Assembly: GCF_003369915.1 (NCBI RefSeq)
Contig: NC_046675.1
Span: 28,272,001 to 28,336,000, forward strand
Direction of reading: 5' to 3'
DNA: 64,000 nucleotides
DNA from: Drosophila miranda
Lineage: Eukaryota > Arthropoda > Insecta > Diptera > Drosophilidae
The notes under the pieces are model-generated. The model ran no database searches, was not told the DNA's origin, and saw only the letters and a list, made by a program, of their open reading frames with translations. This document shows, in pieces, positions 25,101 through 40,200 of this stretch; position 1 is the first letter of the stretch; each line of letters begins with the position of its first letter. The position numbers and the translations under genes are program-made.

Positions 25101-26150
25101 TTGGCCAAAAGTTTCAGCCAAAAGTTGGCGAACTTTTGCCGGAGGGTGGGGGGGTTGAGGGCGGGGCTTTTCCCCCGCGGATGCTGACTGCCCTGCCGCC
25201 GTAATGGAACATTCCGAGCATATGCCAGGAAGGGTATTATGCCGGCGCGTGCAATGTAATTTACGCAGCATGTTGCCGCACACACATGTGGCCAAGCGTA
25301 TCGGTAGGGACAGGGACAGGGCCGGAGCCGGAGCAGGAGCCGGACGTGAACTTGGGGCATAAAGGCAGGGCTCTTCCGTTTGACCAGCCTGCCACCGACC
25401 ATCGACCACCGGAGGAGGACTCCTGCTCCGTTTGGTCCGGCTCTGGCTCCTGCTTCAACTCCATGGGCATGGCCCAGCACTTACGTAAATGCCTTATGGC
25501 AAAAGTTTTTCCCCTTTGTTGTTATTTGCCTGCCTGTTTTAAAAGTCCAAAATAATTGAGTTTTACGCATAATTTGCTTGATTTTATTTTACAGAGGGAC
25601 AGGCACAGTCAGACAGAAGCCGCAAAGGTAAGCAAACAATCAATAGGCCGCCCCCCTCCCACCACGCAGACTCCTCCATTCTCGGCACGCTTATCGTAAT
25701 CGTAATCCAAATCGAATGGGAATCCGATGGTCAGAGGCACGCTCGGTTTTGACAAACACTAATTAAAATGAATTATTAAATGTACGCGGGAGGATGGACA
25801 CCGGATGGGCACGGGCATGGCCATGGGCGAGTGCAGAGATTTGGTGGGTTAAATGCAGATTAAAATGCGCAGCCTGGCTGTGGGATACGGAATAAAAGGT
25901 TAGACGAATGCAGAGTGGCACAACGGCAGCATAAATCCATTTATAATTAATTTTTACAAATGAACGCGATAATTAAATATGCTCGCATCTGAATCAATGT
26001 ACGGGGCCCACAGAAAAGCAAAAAGCGGCAAAGCAATTAAATGATAAATTATATATAAATCAGGATCCAGGGGGGTTTTTAAATTGGAACTGACCAAAAC
26101 GAGCAGAATACTAAACAGGCGGCTAAATAGTTTAGTCTCTGGCCAACATT

Positions 26151-26285
26151 ACATGGAATCCACAGAGGGTTTTCCTCTGTCCATTTTAAGGACTCGGATA
26201 ATCCCAAAACAGAGACAGAGTAGACTTTGGGCTTAAAGAGTTCAGTTTATTACAGGTGATACAAACATATAATACATGTCTATGA

Positions 26286-26323
<38 letters not shown>

Positions 26324-28223
26324 TAATAGTAGGTAGGTATTTATTGTATATATATTTTATTCTTTAACACATTTACAAGATATTTTATTTTGAACCTTAC
26401 CATATGCGCGCTTGGCAAATAGGGAATTATTGTTTTACATTCTATTATTACAGCTTATTGTGGGGGGAAGTTGCTTTCACTCTTCCTCGTCCTTCCCATC
26501 CTTCTGTTCCTTCTCCTTTTCCTGATTCCGATTCTGATCCTAATCCTGATCCCACTTCTGATCAGCAAGCAACACCTTGAGTATATATGTATAGTATGTG
26601 TATATATATATTTATCTTTAACACCTTGGTATTCATAGAGGTAGGATAACAATTGTCAGATGTTCACTGATTATATGATAGAATGCATTTAATGCACTTC
26701 ACTTCCATAGGATGCGGTTTCATTTCCCACTCCAAATAACAGGTGAAACCGTTCTCGGTGGTGGTGGTTCGGTGTGGCTTAGTGTGGTTTTTGTTGTGGT
26801 CTGTGGTTGTGGCTGTGGTTTGTGGTATAGAAATTGCTTAGCATACACTTGAAATACTGCATTGAATTGAACAATGATTTATGTTAATAATAACCAACCA
26901 GATCTAACATAGAAATACATAATATATATTCTCATACTTAAATTAATACAATTTGCCATTGAGCCACCTTAGGCCTTTGAGCGACGCGACCCTTATACGA
27001 TGCACCGAAGGGTGCCTTGGGGTTCAGGGTTTCTTGGGGGTTTCTTGTTTGAGGTGCGCACAATTTTCAATTACCGAGAAAAATATATAAGTATGCATAA
27101 GTATTTGTGTGTATCTCTGTGTGTGTTTTGTGTTCGGTGTTCTGAGTGTTTGTACCATGCCAAAAAAAACTCTACGAGTAGCAAAAACATTTGAATATCA
27201 CTCGTATTGTATGTTAAAATTTGCAAATTTCAGATTCAAAATTCAATTCAATTCACTTGCATGAAATATATAGGTTTTACAATAAACTTTAGGTATAAAC
27301 GCCGTTTAATCATTTGTCAATATATTTATATATATATGTATGTATATCTGTAAAATAGGGAGACGCTTAGAGTTACGATTTTTACATGCCTATCCGCTGG
27401 GGCGTGGCGTTGGGGCGGGGGGGCACTACACATGCCCCTTGAGTGTTCTCTAAGTTGATTATAAATTCGATTAATGCGCTTGGATTCGGGGCAGGGTCGA
27501 GGCAGGGATGATCGAGAATCAACTCTGCATACGGGTAGGTTATTTATTGCATTAAATATAGGTTTGCATAGGTATAATAGGTTTTACTTTACACATTACG
27601 TTACGACCCCTGTATTCAATTCAAACAAACTTAGAACGAACGCTTAACTCTTGAATAGGATCTACAGATACATACAATATTAGCAAATACAAAAATATCT
27701 ATCGTATCCATACCCTTCTTGATCTGTTCTGCTTGCCCCCTGCTCTGTGCGATCTGCAGTATGTATGTACATTGAAAGTGGCGAGAGTCGGCTATATTAT
27801 ATGTAGTTTTGGCACTAATCCAGTGGCTAGGATAGTCAAGGGGTTGGGGCTTGGGGTGGTTTCTGGGGTCATAGTTTATAGTTAATAGTTTATACATAAT
27901 ACATAATCTCTGATGATTGATTAGAGGCTGAACGTAATTAGTCATTCAGTTTCAAATATACACAATTTTTAGATAGGTTCTCGAGCATCAATCAGTCCCG
28001 TCCCCTAATCCCAAACCTACTAATTTCCAGCTTAGGAGCTGCTGTAGATCGATCTCTCTCTCTATCTCTCTCTCTGTAAATCTCATCGTAGTCATAAAAA
28101 CCGCTGCAGTATGTACTCCGCTCTACGCACTGATCTGGCACTACTGATCTCTGATCCCTGATCTCAGTTATTGTTTTTCCAGCGCGAAAGCAAAAGCCTC
28201 CAGCGATTTTTACGCCTTCTGCT
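26151..28223 (-). other. Probable 3' UTR and downstream region of the RhoGEF gene
   Basis: AT-rich sequence beyond the RhoGEF stop codon, with a TA microsatellite (about 26290-26319), short CT tracts (28053-28076) and no coding exon. Where the transcript ends cannot be told; several TTTATT words on the plus strand (AATAAA on the transcript) are possible poly(A) signals. Confidence 0.4.
26290..26319. repeat. TA dinucleotide microsatellite
   Basis: About 15 AT/TA units in the probable 3' region of the RhoGEF gene. Confidence 0.9.
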
Positions 28224-31200
28224 TCAAATTTGCCATATCAATAAATGGTTGGTGCTGTCCTCGCGGCCGGCGATCTCGCTGAGCGAGTTGGCGCCCGAGT
28301 TGCGGAAGTCCTCGTAGCCATCGCCACCGGAAATGATCAGCGTGTTGTTGGTCTCCGACTTGGATTTGGAGTGCTTTATGGAGCTGCAAGGCAAAGAGCT
28401 GTTAAAAGAGCTCCTTAAAGCTTAGTGATTGCATGCACTTACCCCTGCTTGGAGTACTCATCGCTGGTGGAACCTCCGCTCGCCTCCCGGGCGGCTCCTG
28501 TCGTCCCCTCCAGACCGGTGGTCTCCACAAATGTGAGGAATCGCACATGGCCGGTGTGGCCGTGGGGAATGCCTGTGGGCACAATGTTCACGGCGCCCTT
28601 CTCGTAGCCCAGGGCCGGTATGGTCAGAAGGACGCCCGCACTGGTGCCAATCCAGATGAGATCCTTGCAGCACAGCAGCGAAGTCACCCGCAGGCAGGCG
28701 GCCTTGTGCTGCCTAATGATCTCGTCGCAGTTGGAGAGCATCTTGTTCACGGCGGGCGCGAGATTCACTTCGGTGACTAGCTGGTGGCTGTTCGGTGGAG
28801 GAGGATTTCGCATTTAATAGGGATCGGATCGGATGGCTTTGAGCTCCACTTACGTATTGGAATGGAAACATTTAATGTGTGCCGAGTTCTGGATGGATAT
28901 CCACACAAAGTTGCTGGCGACTGTCATGTTTGTGATCGGCTTTGAATCCGACGATATCTGTATCTGATGAATGACCTGCGATTGAAAGAAGTGAGTACTA
29001 TTCTTAGTACGATTCAGAGATTATTTTCTGGGCATCTTTCGTACCGTTAGAGTCTCCACATCCAGGACCTTGATGATGCCCTGAATGGAGCACCAAAGCC
29101 TGCCGTTGACATTCAGCAACTTGGTCACGGGACTGGTGACGGTGCCAATGGACAGGCAATGCGATGAGCACGTATTCCAGGAGGTGGCTGATACAACACA
29201 CAAATGGGGATTAAATAAGGATTCAATGGAGATCTCTAGCGCTCCACTTACCACCATCTCTCAGGTAAACGCAGATATCACCATTTGCCAGCGACACAAA
29301 CACACGATTGTCAAGGTACCTGAATGCAAAAAGGAAAGGAGATTTACTGGTAGTATCCCTCAAGGATCTTCGATGGCGACTCAATGCCTTCTGACTTACA
29401 AAATGGAATAGACGGCCGAGTGGTGCTCGATCTTGATGCGGTTCTTCTTAATGCGAATATTGTCAGTGCTATTGTAGACATGGATGCAGCCATCCTCGGT
29501 GCCAATCCACATGGTTGATTGATTGCTCTCGCCCTCCTCGGGATTCGAGTCCTGAAACCCAGAATAAGGTATAAGGATGCCAAGGTTAAGATAAGAGTGC
29601 TCTCACCTGATGGCCATGATATCCGGCATGCAGTGAGGGGGCGGGACTAGGCACACGCTCCACTAGACCCGCAGATCCAGATCCAGCTGATCCTGTGCTG
29701 CCGCTGGCAACGTTCAGCGAGGCAGAGGCGGAGGCAGCGGCGGCTTCCGTCTCATCGTCGCTGGAGCTCAGATTCAGCTCCAGCTGAGTATCACTGTTGC
29801 TGGCGGCCACCGCGACACCGTCGCCAGCCGCCACCGGCGTGGGTGTCTTTTTCTTTTCGGGCGTGGCCGTGGCCGAGGAGGAGCCGGTCTGGAAGCTGGG
29901 GGAGATGCTCTTGCGGAAGTCGTGCAGCTGCTGTGTGTAGCTCGGAGTGGCCTGCGGCTGCTGGGAGCTGTTCCGCGGCTTCTCCTTCTCCTCCTGGCTA
30001 CCTCCACCGGTCTGCTCCCCACTGCTGTTGCGACTCGAGGCCGAAGAGCTGTACGCCGGCACAGATGCCACGCACAGGATGCGAGCATTGCAGACACCGT
30101 TGCAGCTGGTGACATTCGGCTCTGGGTGGAGCGACATGATGCACACCTGGCCCACATACCCGTCGCTGTTGCACACCCACACGTCCCGGTTCTCGCTGAG
30201 CGTGGCCGCCGCGCAGGTGAACTGCAGGCCGGCGCGGGTCTTTCGTATGGGTATGGAGGTAAGAAACTCGGGTATGGGATGGCGCTCCAAAGTGGCAGCT
30301 GTGGAAGGAGAGAGTTCCATCAGAGTTCCCTTGGATGATGATTGATTCGATGGAGTGCTTACCCAGCTTCTGCTTGGCCTCGTTGAAGGTCTCCTCCCAG
30401 GCCGTACGCTTCTCCGTCTTGCTGAAGACCACCGTCAGCTTCTGGTTGCCATTGCTACGGGATACTCATTACAATTAGGGACTGACATAGAACCCTGGAG
30501 GGGAGATATCACAGCGGCACTTACGGTGAACTGACTGTCAGCTCCAGCATATTAAGCTGGGTGTCGTTCGACTGGCGCTCGGAGAGCTGCCGCTGGACGT
30601 CGCGATGCAGTTCGCGGATGACGTCCTCGAGATACTGGTGCGGGTACTTTAGGGAGGCGGTGATGTCGCTGATCTGCTGCAGCTTGCCGCAGTCGTCGGC
30701 CAGGCTCTCGATTTCGCTGACGATGCGCTTGATGTTTTCGTCCTTGGCTGTGGGGAAAAACAGAAGGATCAGAATGGCTTGGGGCCAGCGGCGTTGGATG
30801 GAGTGTACGCACGCTTGACAATCTCCAGACAGTCCAGCGAGATCTTGGTGAGACACTTGTACTTGTTGGTCTCCAGCGTGGTGGCCACGGTGCCCGGGCA
30901 GATGCTGTTGCTGGGCTTGCGGATGGTGCCGCTTCGTTTCTTGATGCTGGTGAGCACGAGCAGGTCGTTGAACAGGAAGAAGCCCCGGTCCTTGCGTGCC
31001 CCCGCACCGGAGGGCATCGACACGAGATCGAACAGAAGGAACTGCCGCTCTGGCGCTGTCAGATCGGTAATGCCTTCGATCACGCCCTCCAGCTCGCGCA
31101 GTGTCGCCTCCCGCTGCCCGTTCTCCATGATCTCGCGCTCCTTGCAGTTGATGTGCACCAGAATGTCGTGGACCAGCTTTAGCACGTCCTGCAGGTGCTT

Positions 31201-34200
31201 CTGATCGGGATGATCGTGATCCGTGTGCTTGATCAGTCGCTGAAACAGAAGCTCGTAACTAAAGAGGGAGAGGGAGATTATTAGAGAGGGAGATCTCTTC
31301 CGTTTGCTTTTGGGGGAAATCTTACTTGGGAAACTTTTGAACCGGTTTGATCAGCAGGTTGTCGAGGGTGAGTTTTCCCTTGTGCTCGCGGGAGGTGGAC
31401 TCCAGGAACTTGGCAAACGACGGTCGCTGGTGCTTCATTGAGCGTATGGCGTTCTTGGCCCGATTGCAGTTGTTCACAAAGGATGTGTAGACCTCAAGGA
31501 CCTCCAGCTTCGAGAACTGCATCGAGAGAGAGAGAGACAGAGAGCGGAATAAATAGAGGGATATGTGGGTTATCTTCGTGCTGGCTGTACCGTATCCATG
31601 AAGGCATCGCCCACTTTCTGCTGGACATCCCAGTCATCCAGGCGATGCTTTAGATCTCCCAAGAACCGTTCGTGTATCTCGAGGATGTCCGGGACCATGA
31701 AAAAGATCTCGTCCACGGTGCGGGTGTCAATCATGCCCGCGTGTTCGGGTGCCTTCAGCACCTTCAGATATTTGAGAACAACAGTCTGCAGCGACTCCAC
31801 ATAGGACTGCTCGTTGCGGTAGATCTCTTGGACAACATACGTGCGAGTGTCCTGCAAAGGAAATGGGTTGGGTTTTAAGGGTTTCTCTTTCACTCGGGGA
31901 ATACGATTCAGTGGGTTCGGTTCGGTTGGGTTAATGTTGATCTCGACCAGACTTACACCTTCATAGCCGCCCAGATTCCATTTACTACTCATATCGAACT
32001 GGGCCCGTCGCTCGGAGTCGTCCTCCGAGTCGGAGCAGGTAATCGAAGTCATTTTCTTGAGCCTGTCGCATTTGTCGCTGTGATAGCCCGATCCTGCGGC
32101 TGAGGCTCCAGCTCCTCCGCTTCCACCTGCCCCAGTCCCGAATCCCGCCTTGCTGAGGCGAGCCACCGTTGTGGTGGCCATGGAGACCGCCTGGGAGACG
32201 CTGCTGCTGTTGCTGAGGCTGATGTTGAGGCTGCTGTTGCTGTTGCTGTGGGAGTTGCCGTGGGATGCCGTGCCGCCGGTCTGGCTTTGTGGCAGCAGGG
32301 CGGCGCCGGCTGCGCCGGCGGCGGCCACGGAGTTCGAGGGAGCGGTCAGTGTAGTTTGGAGATCCAACAGACTGAGACGAAGATTCTCGCGGTTGTGCGA
32401 CATTCTCGGAATGCGTTCAATTCTTCTCGAAAGTGTTCTGAGTGGTTCGCCGGAGAACAACTGTTTCTGCTCTGATTTCACTGTACCGAAGCACTACCTG
32501 AAGCTAATTCAGCTGCATTCTGCGTGAGTTTTTTACGGGGAGGGGGGAGGGGGATAAGTAACCGGTCACACGTCTGCCCTAGCTGCGCTGTTCCATCAGA
32601 CTGCCGCAACGAGTGCAACAAGCCAGATGCAACATGCCACATGCAACATCCCCACGCAGGAAACAGTCTGCCTCCTTGGCTGCGTAGCCGTCGAGTGGGA
32701 GAACGAGTACCCACTTGCCCACGTCCCAGCCTGCCAGACGGGCAGACGAATTGGTGGAAGGAGTCACGAGGCAGCGCACAAGTCACTCAGCCTTGAGCCC
32801 AGCCCAGCCCTCCTCCTCCTCCTCATCCTCCGTGCTGGGATACTGCGCCTGTCCATGGCCCATGGCCCATGGCCTGTTTGCCTGTGTGTGTGTGTGTGTG
32901 TGTGTCGGTGTGTGCTTTTGTGTGGTTTGATAATGACACTGACCGTGTTGTTTCTGTTGTTGCTGTGCACGAGTAGGTCTGAGTGAAGGCCAATAATGAC
33001 ACAACAACAAGACCATCTGGGAAATGGGAAAGCGTGGGCCAGGTGCAGTTGGTGCCAGTCACAGCTTAGGAGTTTTTTAAGTGCTCTGCTCTGTTCAGCT
33101 CTGTTCTGTTCGGGCTTGGCTTAGTGAATCACAGCCACTGAATTGATTGATTGATTACACATACACATGTGCTAAGAATGTTCCCACTCAGAGGAGTATC
33201 TGCCAGGGAGGAGGCTGTGGAACAGCATACATTTGTGCGCAGTTAGGAAACCAAGTTGCGTTGCATCTAGTGCCCTACTCCCACATAGATTCCACTTTAC
33301 AGTTAACACACACACAGCCACACACCCACATATGGGCGTATGGGGAAGACAGGTAATTGATTCTCTCTTTCCCTTCTTTAATCCCATCCAATCCATCCAC
33401 CTCCCACTCTGGCTCCTGCTGAGAGTGCGGTTCCATTACAGTGGGATAAGTTTTGAGAGTTTATATTTGCACTCACAGATACACACCTCCACCTACACCT
33501 ACACCTACTCGCACATACACATGTGTATGGATTGCCGTAATGCGGCGCAACAAGAGGTTGGCCTTGTGCAGTCAGGTACACAGATACACACACGCACACA
33601 GGCACGCGGACAGACTCTCGGATATACAGCAAAAAGAGAAGAAAATTTAATTCGTATGAAAATGAAAAGTGAATTTTCTTCTGCTTTTGCTTCTGCTTCT
33701 GCTTGTCCTTTTCGTTTTCTTCTGGCTGTACAACACGCCGTTCTTTTTCGACTTAGGTTTGACGGATGTCTCAAGACATTTTCCCACGCACTCACTACCT
33801 ATGCGAAAGCGATTTGATTTGTTTCTGTATTTTGTACACTCTTTAAACCGAATTCCGCTTGATTTGATTGTTTTTCGTGCGCCAGGCGTTTGTTGCTGCC
33901 ACAAAATAAACTAACAAACGAAACATGAACAATTCCGCCACACAATGGTCGTAGAAAAGCAAATAAGAATTAAAACGCGCACACAGTGGACGAACGGCGG
34001 GCTTCGGCGGTCGGCGGTCGGCTGATTGTGCTTATGCTGCTACTGCGCGGGAGAGAGCAGAGCACAATAGGTGTACGAGAACGGTCTGGATGTGTGGACG
34101 GCCAGCGAACAGGAGTGCGCGCCGCCACTCGACTCGCTCAAAACATTCCATTGTGCTATATACACACTTAATTTCCATTTTTCATATTCCAAGCAACACT

Positions 34201-37200
34201 GAAAAACCAGCAGCAGTGGCAGCAGTAGCAGCGGCGGCAGCAGCAGCGGCAGAAGCAGCAGCCGCCCTGCCACCCACTGTACACGCACACACACGCACAT
34301 TTGTGTGTGGGATGTGCTTATGTGCGTATCAGCGAGAGCGAAAAAGAGTTTCGTTGTAAAATTGGGATTTGTGTAGCCAAACATTAATTATCCATGTGAA
34401 CGCGGTACAGGGCGGCAGCAGGAGGCCAGCCATAAACATAGTTCCCCCCCTCAACCACGCCACACCACACTCAGCTGTTGGTGGTAGACCGTTGGAATGC
34501 CCAGGACAAGGTACACTAAACAGAAGGTACGATGGTCTCGGGGCGCAAGCCAGACTGTAAGAGAGCGATTAGACACCTGCCTCACCTTCTGTCCAACATA
34601 CCTTGGGCGCGGCCAGGTACAGAGAGCGGGAGAGAGATTCCCAGAGAGAGTCATGTTATTGCATGCGACAAGTGTCCGAGCAGGAAAATCGGCTGAGAGA
34701 TCGGAACTTTTACTTTTATAGCAGCCGCCATGACAGCCAGCCTTCTGGGGCCCTCACAACGCGGACTGTTGCATTTATTTAGTATAGTTTGTATGACTAA
34801 TGCAATAGTCGGAAACTAATTTAGTTCAGTCATCGGGACTGAAGATTGCTGTAAAAATAGTTTACTCCACAACCACTGTGCCTGGAACATTCTCCTAACA
34901 CACTAACACACATTTCCAATGCGCAGCTTTGTTTTTTTTTTTTGGTTGATATTCCTGGCGCCTGCGCACTGGAATTCACATTGCCTCTTCTGCAGCCGCT
35001 GCCGCTGTCGCTTCCATTTTCTCATCCATCTCACACCCACGCCGCCACGCTATGCACTTCCACGTTGAAAGCAAAACAAAAGCACAGAACAGACGAGCGT
35101 GTGTGTCTGTGTGCGTGTGTATACAACAAAACAGCAACAGCAAAACAGCGGTGAGGTGATCGCAGCGACAGAAACTGCGTTGGAACTGGAAAGCAGCAAC
35201 AAATGGAATCGAAGTGGACGTATGCGGACGTGATTCATTGAGACCGCGCTTAGGTAACGGTAGTCTACTTTATAGCGCAGCAGTAATTTATATGGAGGTG
35301 GATATAATGGGATCTCAGACCACTCAGGCCCCCCCCTGATAATTGATGGACTCACCGCAATTGTTTTCTGGCGCTGCTCCGAGAGCATATTCTCGCTGGA
35401 ACCCTTCAAAAGCTCCGCTAGTAGAGCGGGTGTGGGCTTCAAGTCCAGCGTTGGAGAAGTCTTCGTTTTGGGACTGGAACTGGCACTGGCACTGCCATTG
35501 GCATTGGCATCCAGGCTCCTTTTGGCAGCATGACTGTGTCCGTGACTGTGACCGTGACTGTGACCGTGGGCGTGACCGTGGTGGTGCTGGCTGGGCCGCT
35601 CCGTACTCATGGACTGGCTACGCTTGCTGTGGTGCGTCTTGGGGGCCGGCGCCTCGGAGGCGGCTCGCTTCATGTGGTGCACCAGCTCTGCCTCCCCCAG
35701 GTTCTTGGCGGATGCGGAGATTGGGGCAGCGCAGGCCATAGCGTTCTTGCTGGTGTGCTCCAGCTGCGAGGGAGTGGAGGCGGCCCGGGCATGCGAGGGC
35801 ACGGGCAGGTACGTGCTCGTCTTTCGCACACGCATCGAGTTGGAATACTGCGGCATGTTGGGGCGGGGGGCACCACTTGAAGCCCCAACGGGGCTCGAGG
35901 CACCAGCAGCGCCTCGCAGATGCAAGCTGAAAGAGTGGAGAGCAGGTTAGTCCCATCCAGCATTACGGGGATAACTCATTTACCTGTCTGTTTCCCGCAG
36001 CTCCTCTAGGATCTCCTCGAAGTGCATCCGGTTGGGCTTCTTCATCTCCGCCTCGAGCATCTGGCCGTAGGGTCCGCGCAGGGGGCGCTTCGAGAATCGC
36101 TTGTAGTCGTAGTCGCCGGTGGAGGGAGTGGGACTGGAGGTGACGCGGTCCCTGGCGATGCGATCGCACTCGTTGTCGGAGGTGGAGTCGGTGCGCAGGA
36201 AGCTGAGACTCTTGCTGGACACGTCGTCCTTCTCCTCGCTGCTGTGGCAGCTAAAGTTGCTTAGCAATTGCGACTTGTCGCGCGCCCCGCTGCCCCAGGA
36301 CGGGGCGTTCTTCTCCAGCTCGGGCGTGTTCAGTTCAAAGGAATAGCAGCTAATGGGACTGCTGATGTTCATCTGCGAGGAGTGGGAGTGTGCGTCCGGC
36401 GACTCGGGCTTGATGGCATTCAGGTTCGTCACACTGATGTCCAGTGCCAGTCCGCGATGGCGGATGACTGCCTCCGGCGGTGCCTGCCAGTCGGCGTTGT
36501 CGATGTACATGCCCTTCCGCTTGGTGGAGTTGTCCAAGTGCCGCCTCTGGCGCTCGTCCGTGCTGTGCCGGGGCGTGGCCACCGTCTCCAGGGAGCTGCG
36601 GAGCTCGGGGCTGGACAGCTCCAGGTCGTCTTGGCTGTACTGCTTGCAATGGTGCGGCTGCTCCGGCGAGGGATTCCTGGCGGTCGTCGCCAGCTCTACT
36701 TGCGGGGCGTCGTCTATCCTGGCCACTCCATCGCCCTCCTCGGAGGAGCGGCTCACCGATATGGTGGGAACCAGGTCGCTCCTCACGGCGGTGGTGAGCG
36801 TGGACTCTGTCTGGGACACCTTGCAGGCGGCGTGGGAGATGGGCGGCTGGATGGTCTCCGGGACCACCTCCACCCACTCCTGGGCGGGCGTCTCCAGCCA
36901 CTCCTGCGCGGCGCACTCGTACACGGGCACGGGGATCTCACAGGTGGTGGCCGTCTGCAGGAAGTTGTCTGGCGGAGACTCCAGGGGCAGCTGCTCCTCC
37001 ATCAGCGTGGCCAGATTGGGGGCACTGCCCCCGGCGGAGGCGGGAGGAGTTACCTCCAGGGGCTGGACAATGATGGGCAGCACGATCTCCTCCCTGATGA
37101 GGCAGTCGCTCTCCGACTGAATAGTGTCCGTCAGGGACTCCATGGTGGCATGGGCGGCTATCACGCTGCTGGCGGTGGCCGGTGCCGGGAACAGGATCCC

Positions 37201-40200
37201 CGAGCTGCTGCCAGAGACCGCCTCTGTGCAGAAAATGTCCTCCTCCTGGATGGAGTCGTGGTCCAGCGACTTCTCCTGCCCGTAGTTCAGGTTGATGCAC
37301 AGCTCTGTCTTCTTCAGGGGAATGTGCACCCAACCCGGACCCGCGACGGCTGCCGGAGACGAGACCGACTCCTCTCTCTCCCTGAAATACGTGGGACTGG
37401 GGCTGGGCTCTTCGATGGCCTTGTCGCGCCTCAGGCGATCCCTCAGGGCGCTGAGCGTCGACTTGCAGTCGATTTGCGAGAACGAAACGGAGCGAAACGG
37501 AATTCCCTTTGGCGCATACGAACCGATCACGGTCCGCGACTCCGGTCTCGATGCTTGCGGCGTACTCTCGCTACTGCTTCGTGTTGAGGCATCTAGGCAT
37601 CTCTCCACAGGTCGCTGCTGCTGCTGCTGTCGCTGCTGCTGCTGCGTCGATGGAGGCGGGGACTTGGACTTCTCACGGTTGCTCAACATGAAGGCCTCCA
37701 GGTTGGAGAGACTCGTGTTGGGTCTGAGTGAGGCAAAGAGGCGGGCGGCTGTGCTGAGGCCTCCCCCGCTGTGGCTGCTGCCCCTTGCGGTGGCGTCGTT
37801 GCTGCTCTCGGATGTCTGACTGGCGGCCGTGTCCGTGTCCTGGCGCTCCAAGCAGGCGCCACGCGGCTTTCGCGGTGGCGGCACTGGCGGTGCCGGCGGC
37901 GGTGGCGGTGGCGTGGGCGTGGAGGAGGCTCTGGAGCTGCTTCCCCCGTTGCCTCTCAGCAGCTCCGTCAGTTCCTTGAGGCGCTCCGACCGCTCTGAAG
38001 TTTTGCGCTGCTTCTCCGGCCCTGCTGCTGCTGCCGCTAAGGCGGAGGAGGAGGATGCGGTGGATGAGCCGGCGGCGGTGGCAGCTGGCGAGGATTTGCG
38101 CCCGAATCCCAGGCGCTGTATCCGGTCCAGGGTATTACGTCGTTTCTCCATTGTGTGCTGCAGGAATTCGAGTTAAATGTTGATTATTCACCATCGGATC
38201 TCGAAACCCCCGCCCCCCCACCATCCTCCCTCTGGCTGTGTGTGTGTCTTTTTATGGACTAGCTGTGGGCGTACGCCCAACCCCCCCAAGCACCACCCAA
38301 TCCCCAAGCCCCTTCGAAAAGTAAAAACAAACAAATCCCAACACGATTCGAGGCGAACAAATTGAGTCAACGCTGCGTATGTGTAATATGGAGATCAATA
38401 CCAACAGTTAGCCATAATCAGCATTCCAAGTGGGATGGGATGGGGGGATGGGAATGGAATGGGAATAGAACCGGAACCCGGCCAACATCATAATATTAGG
38501 CGCCTCAACCCCAACCCCAACCCCAAACCCTACCCTGCCACACAGCGTCATTAAGTTCACTGCACAATGACACACATACCACAGCCCCCTCCCCCAAGAT
38601 GGGAAGAGCGGAGACCATGCCACACGGCGCACACACAATGTAAGACAAGTCATAGAGCAGCCACAGCTCTACAATATAGCGCTCTATATATATATGGATA
38701 TATATAAAAGGCAGAATCTTGTATACATACGCATACAGTGATATTTTTAGTATAAACAACAGATCTCTCGGATATATATATGGTAAAAGTACGTATTCCA
38801 CATGTACACCTCTACATATCTATAGGCATTTATATCTACTTATATACAGACAATATGTATAGATAGAATATACAGAAAATAAAAGAGATCATTGGCTAGC
38901 GACTGGGAAGAGCACGGCGGATGAATGAGCGTACCGGACGGACAAACTTACAATCCACTCGGAAAAACAAACGATATAGATCGAAAGCTAATCAATAGAT
39001 TATATCTCTATTCCAAGAATAGCTCCATAAACTATTATACCTATAATATTTCTAGGGAAACAATGAAGAAAGCTCCTAACTGAGTTCTTCATTTCTTCCA
39101 GTGTAGGCATTAAAAGATTCACACAAATAACACAAAAGTAGAGCAACACCAGCAAAGATACATATTGTATCTCTCCCGAGCACAAAACTTTCCCTCTCTC
39201 TCTCTCTAGCAACAATTAATCCGTTACTCTCTCGGTCTCCGAGCCACAGAACGTGCGTGTTTCAGGTGGTGCCAAGGCATCATCGGTTCCGATCCGAGGC
39301 GTTCGCTGTCCCTCAATTGAACGGATATATATATGATATATGGGATCAATAAAAGCTGATCAAAACAAAAGGTTTATCGCCGAAAATTTCACTACCTGAC
39401 AGTTCCGCTGATGAATGGTTTGCCAATGAGTTTAAAGAACAAAAATATATATACAAATGCGATACATTCCACATATGTACAATATGTCTTGCGTTGGTTT
39501 ATTGATCCGTTCGTTTATTATACTTTTATCCCATCTTCAAGCGCTTTTCTTTGGTGTAACTTCTATTCGATCCTACACTAATCCCAATCTATGAGATATC
39601 ATACCTCATTCCCGTATACCATTTTGTAGGCAGAACTTACCCCGTTCTCCTTGTTGAATGAAGAGCATAGATGGGGATTGCAGCTGCAGGGAAGGAGTAG
39701 ATTATTCGACTTGTATGGGTTTTCGTTTGGACTGTGGTTCGGGATGGGATTCACTGGAGGCGTTGTTCTGGCACCACTGCATCCTCGGTTATGCAAGCCC
39801 TGTTCTGTTGCCACTCGCGAGGGATACGGATCGGGATACGGATCGGACACTACTTTCAGTTCTCTGTACTGCTGTTGGGTCACCGGCAATCGAGATTCAC
39901 TCAGCGACTTGTGACGCACACAGCTGTTGTTGCTGTTGTTGTTGTTGTTGGCCCGGCGGCTATGCTCGGTTTCCACTCTCACTTCCGGTTCCGAGTCGAA
40001 GGTCAGCCGTCCATGGCGGTCGTAGACGAGCGACCGCGGTGGTCCCCCACTCGATCCGAACTTGCAGTTGTAGTTGTTGTTGTTGTTGTTCCCCTCGAAG
40101 GAGTACGGCGGACAGCCCTTGCGGACGCAGCAGCTGCCATGCGGCGCCGGATAGATGCGCGGATGCGGACAGACCAGGCGGCGGGTCTTCAGAGCGGGCT

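Larger units (their letters stand above)
18163..26150. other. Upstream region and probable 5' UTR intron of the minus-strand GPCR
   Basis: Non-coding on both strands as far as I can see. The first coding exon of the receptor begins with an acceptor (TTGATTGCAG, AG at 18365-18364), so its promoter lies to the right. The best candidate is an Inr-DPE at 21417. Two perfect CRE palindromes (20631-20638 and 22114-22121), a GC-rich palindromic stretch (about 20508-20540), CT tracts (about 20571-20582, 20897-20930) and a TG tract (about 24777-24796) are the notable items. Confidence 0.5.

Noticed and set aside
36268..37587. A 439-codon plus-strand reading frame opposite the RhoGEF exon
   Set aside because: It lies antisense to a confident 724-codon exon, is rich in Arg, Gly and Leu as expected from reversed Gln/Ser/Pro codons, and has no recognisable motif.
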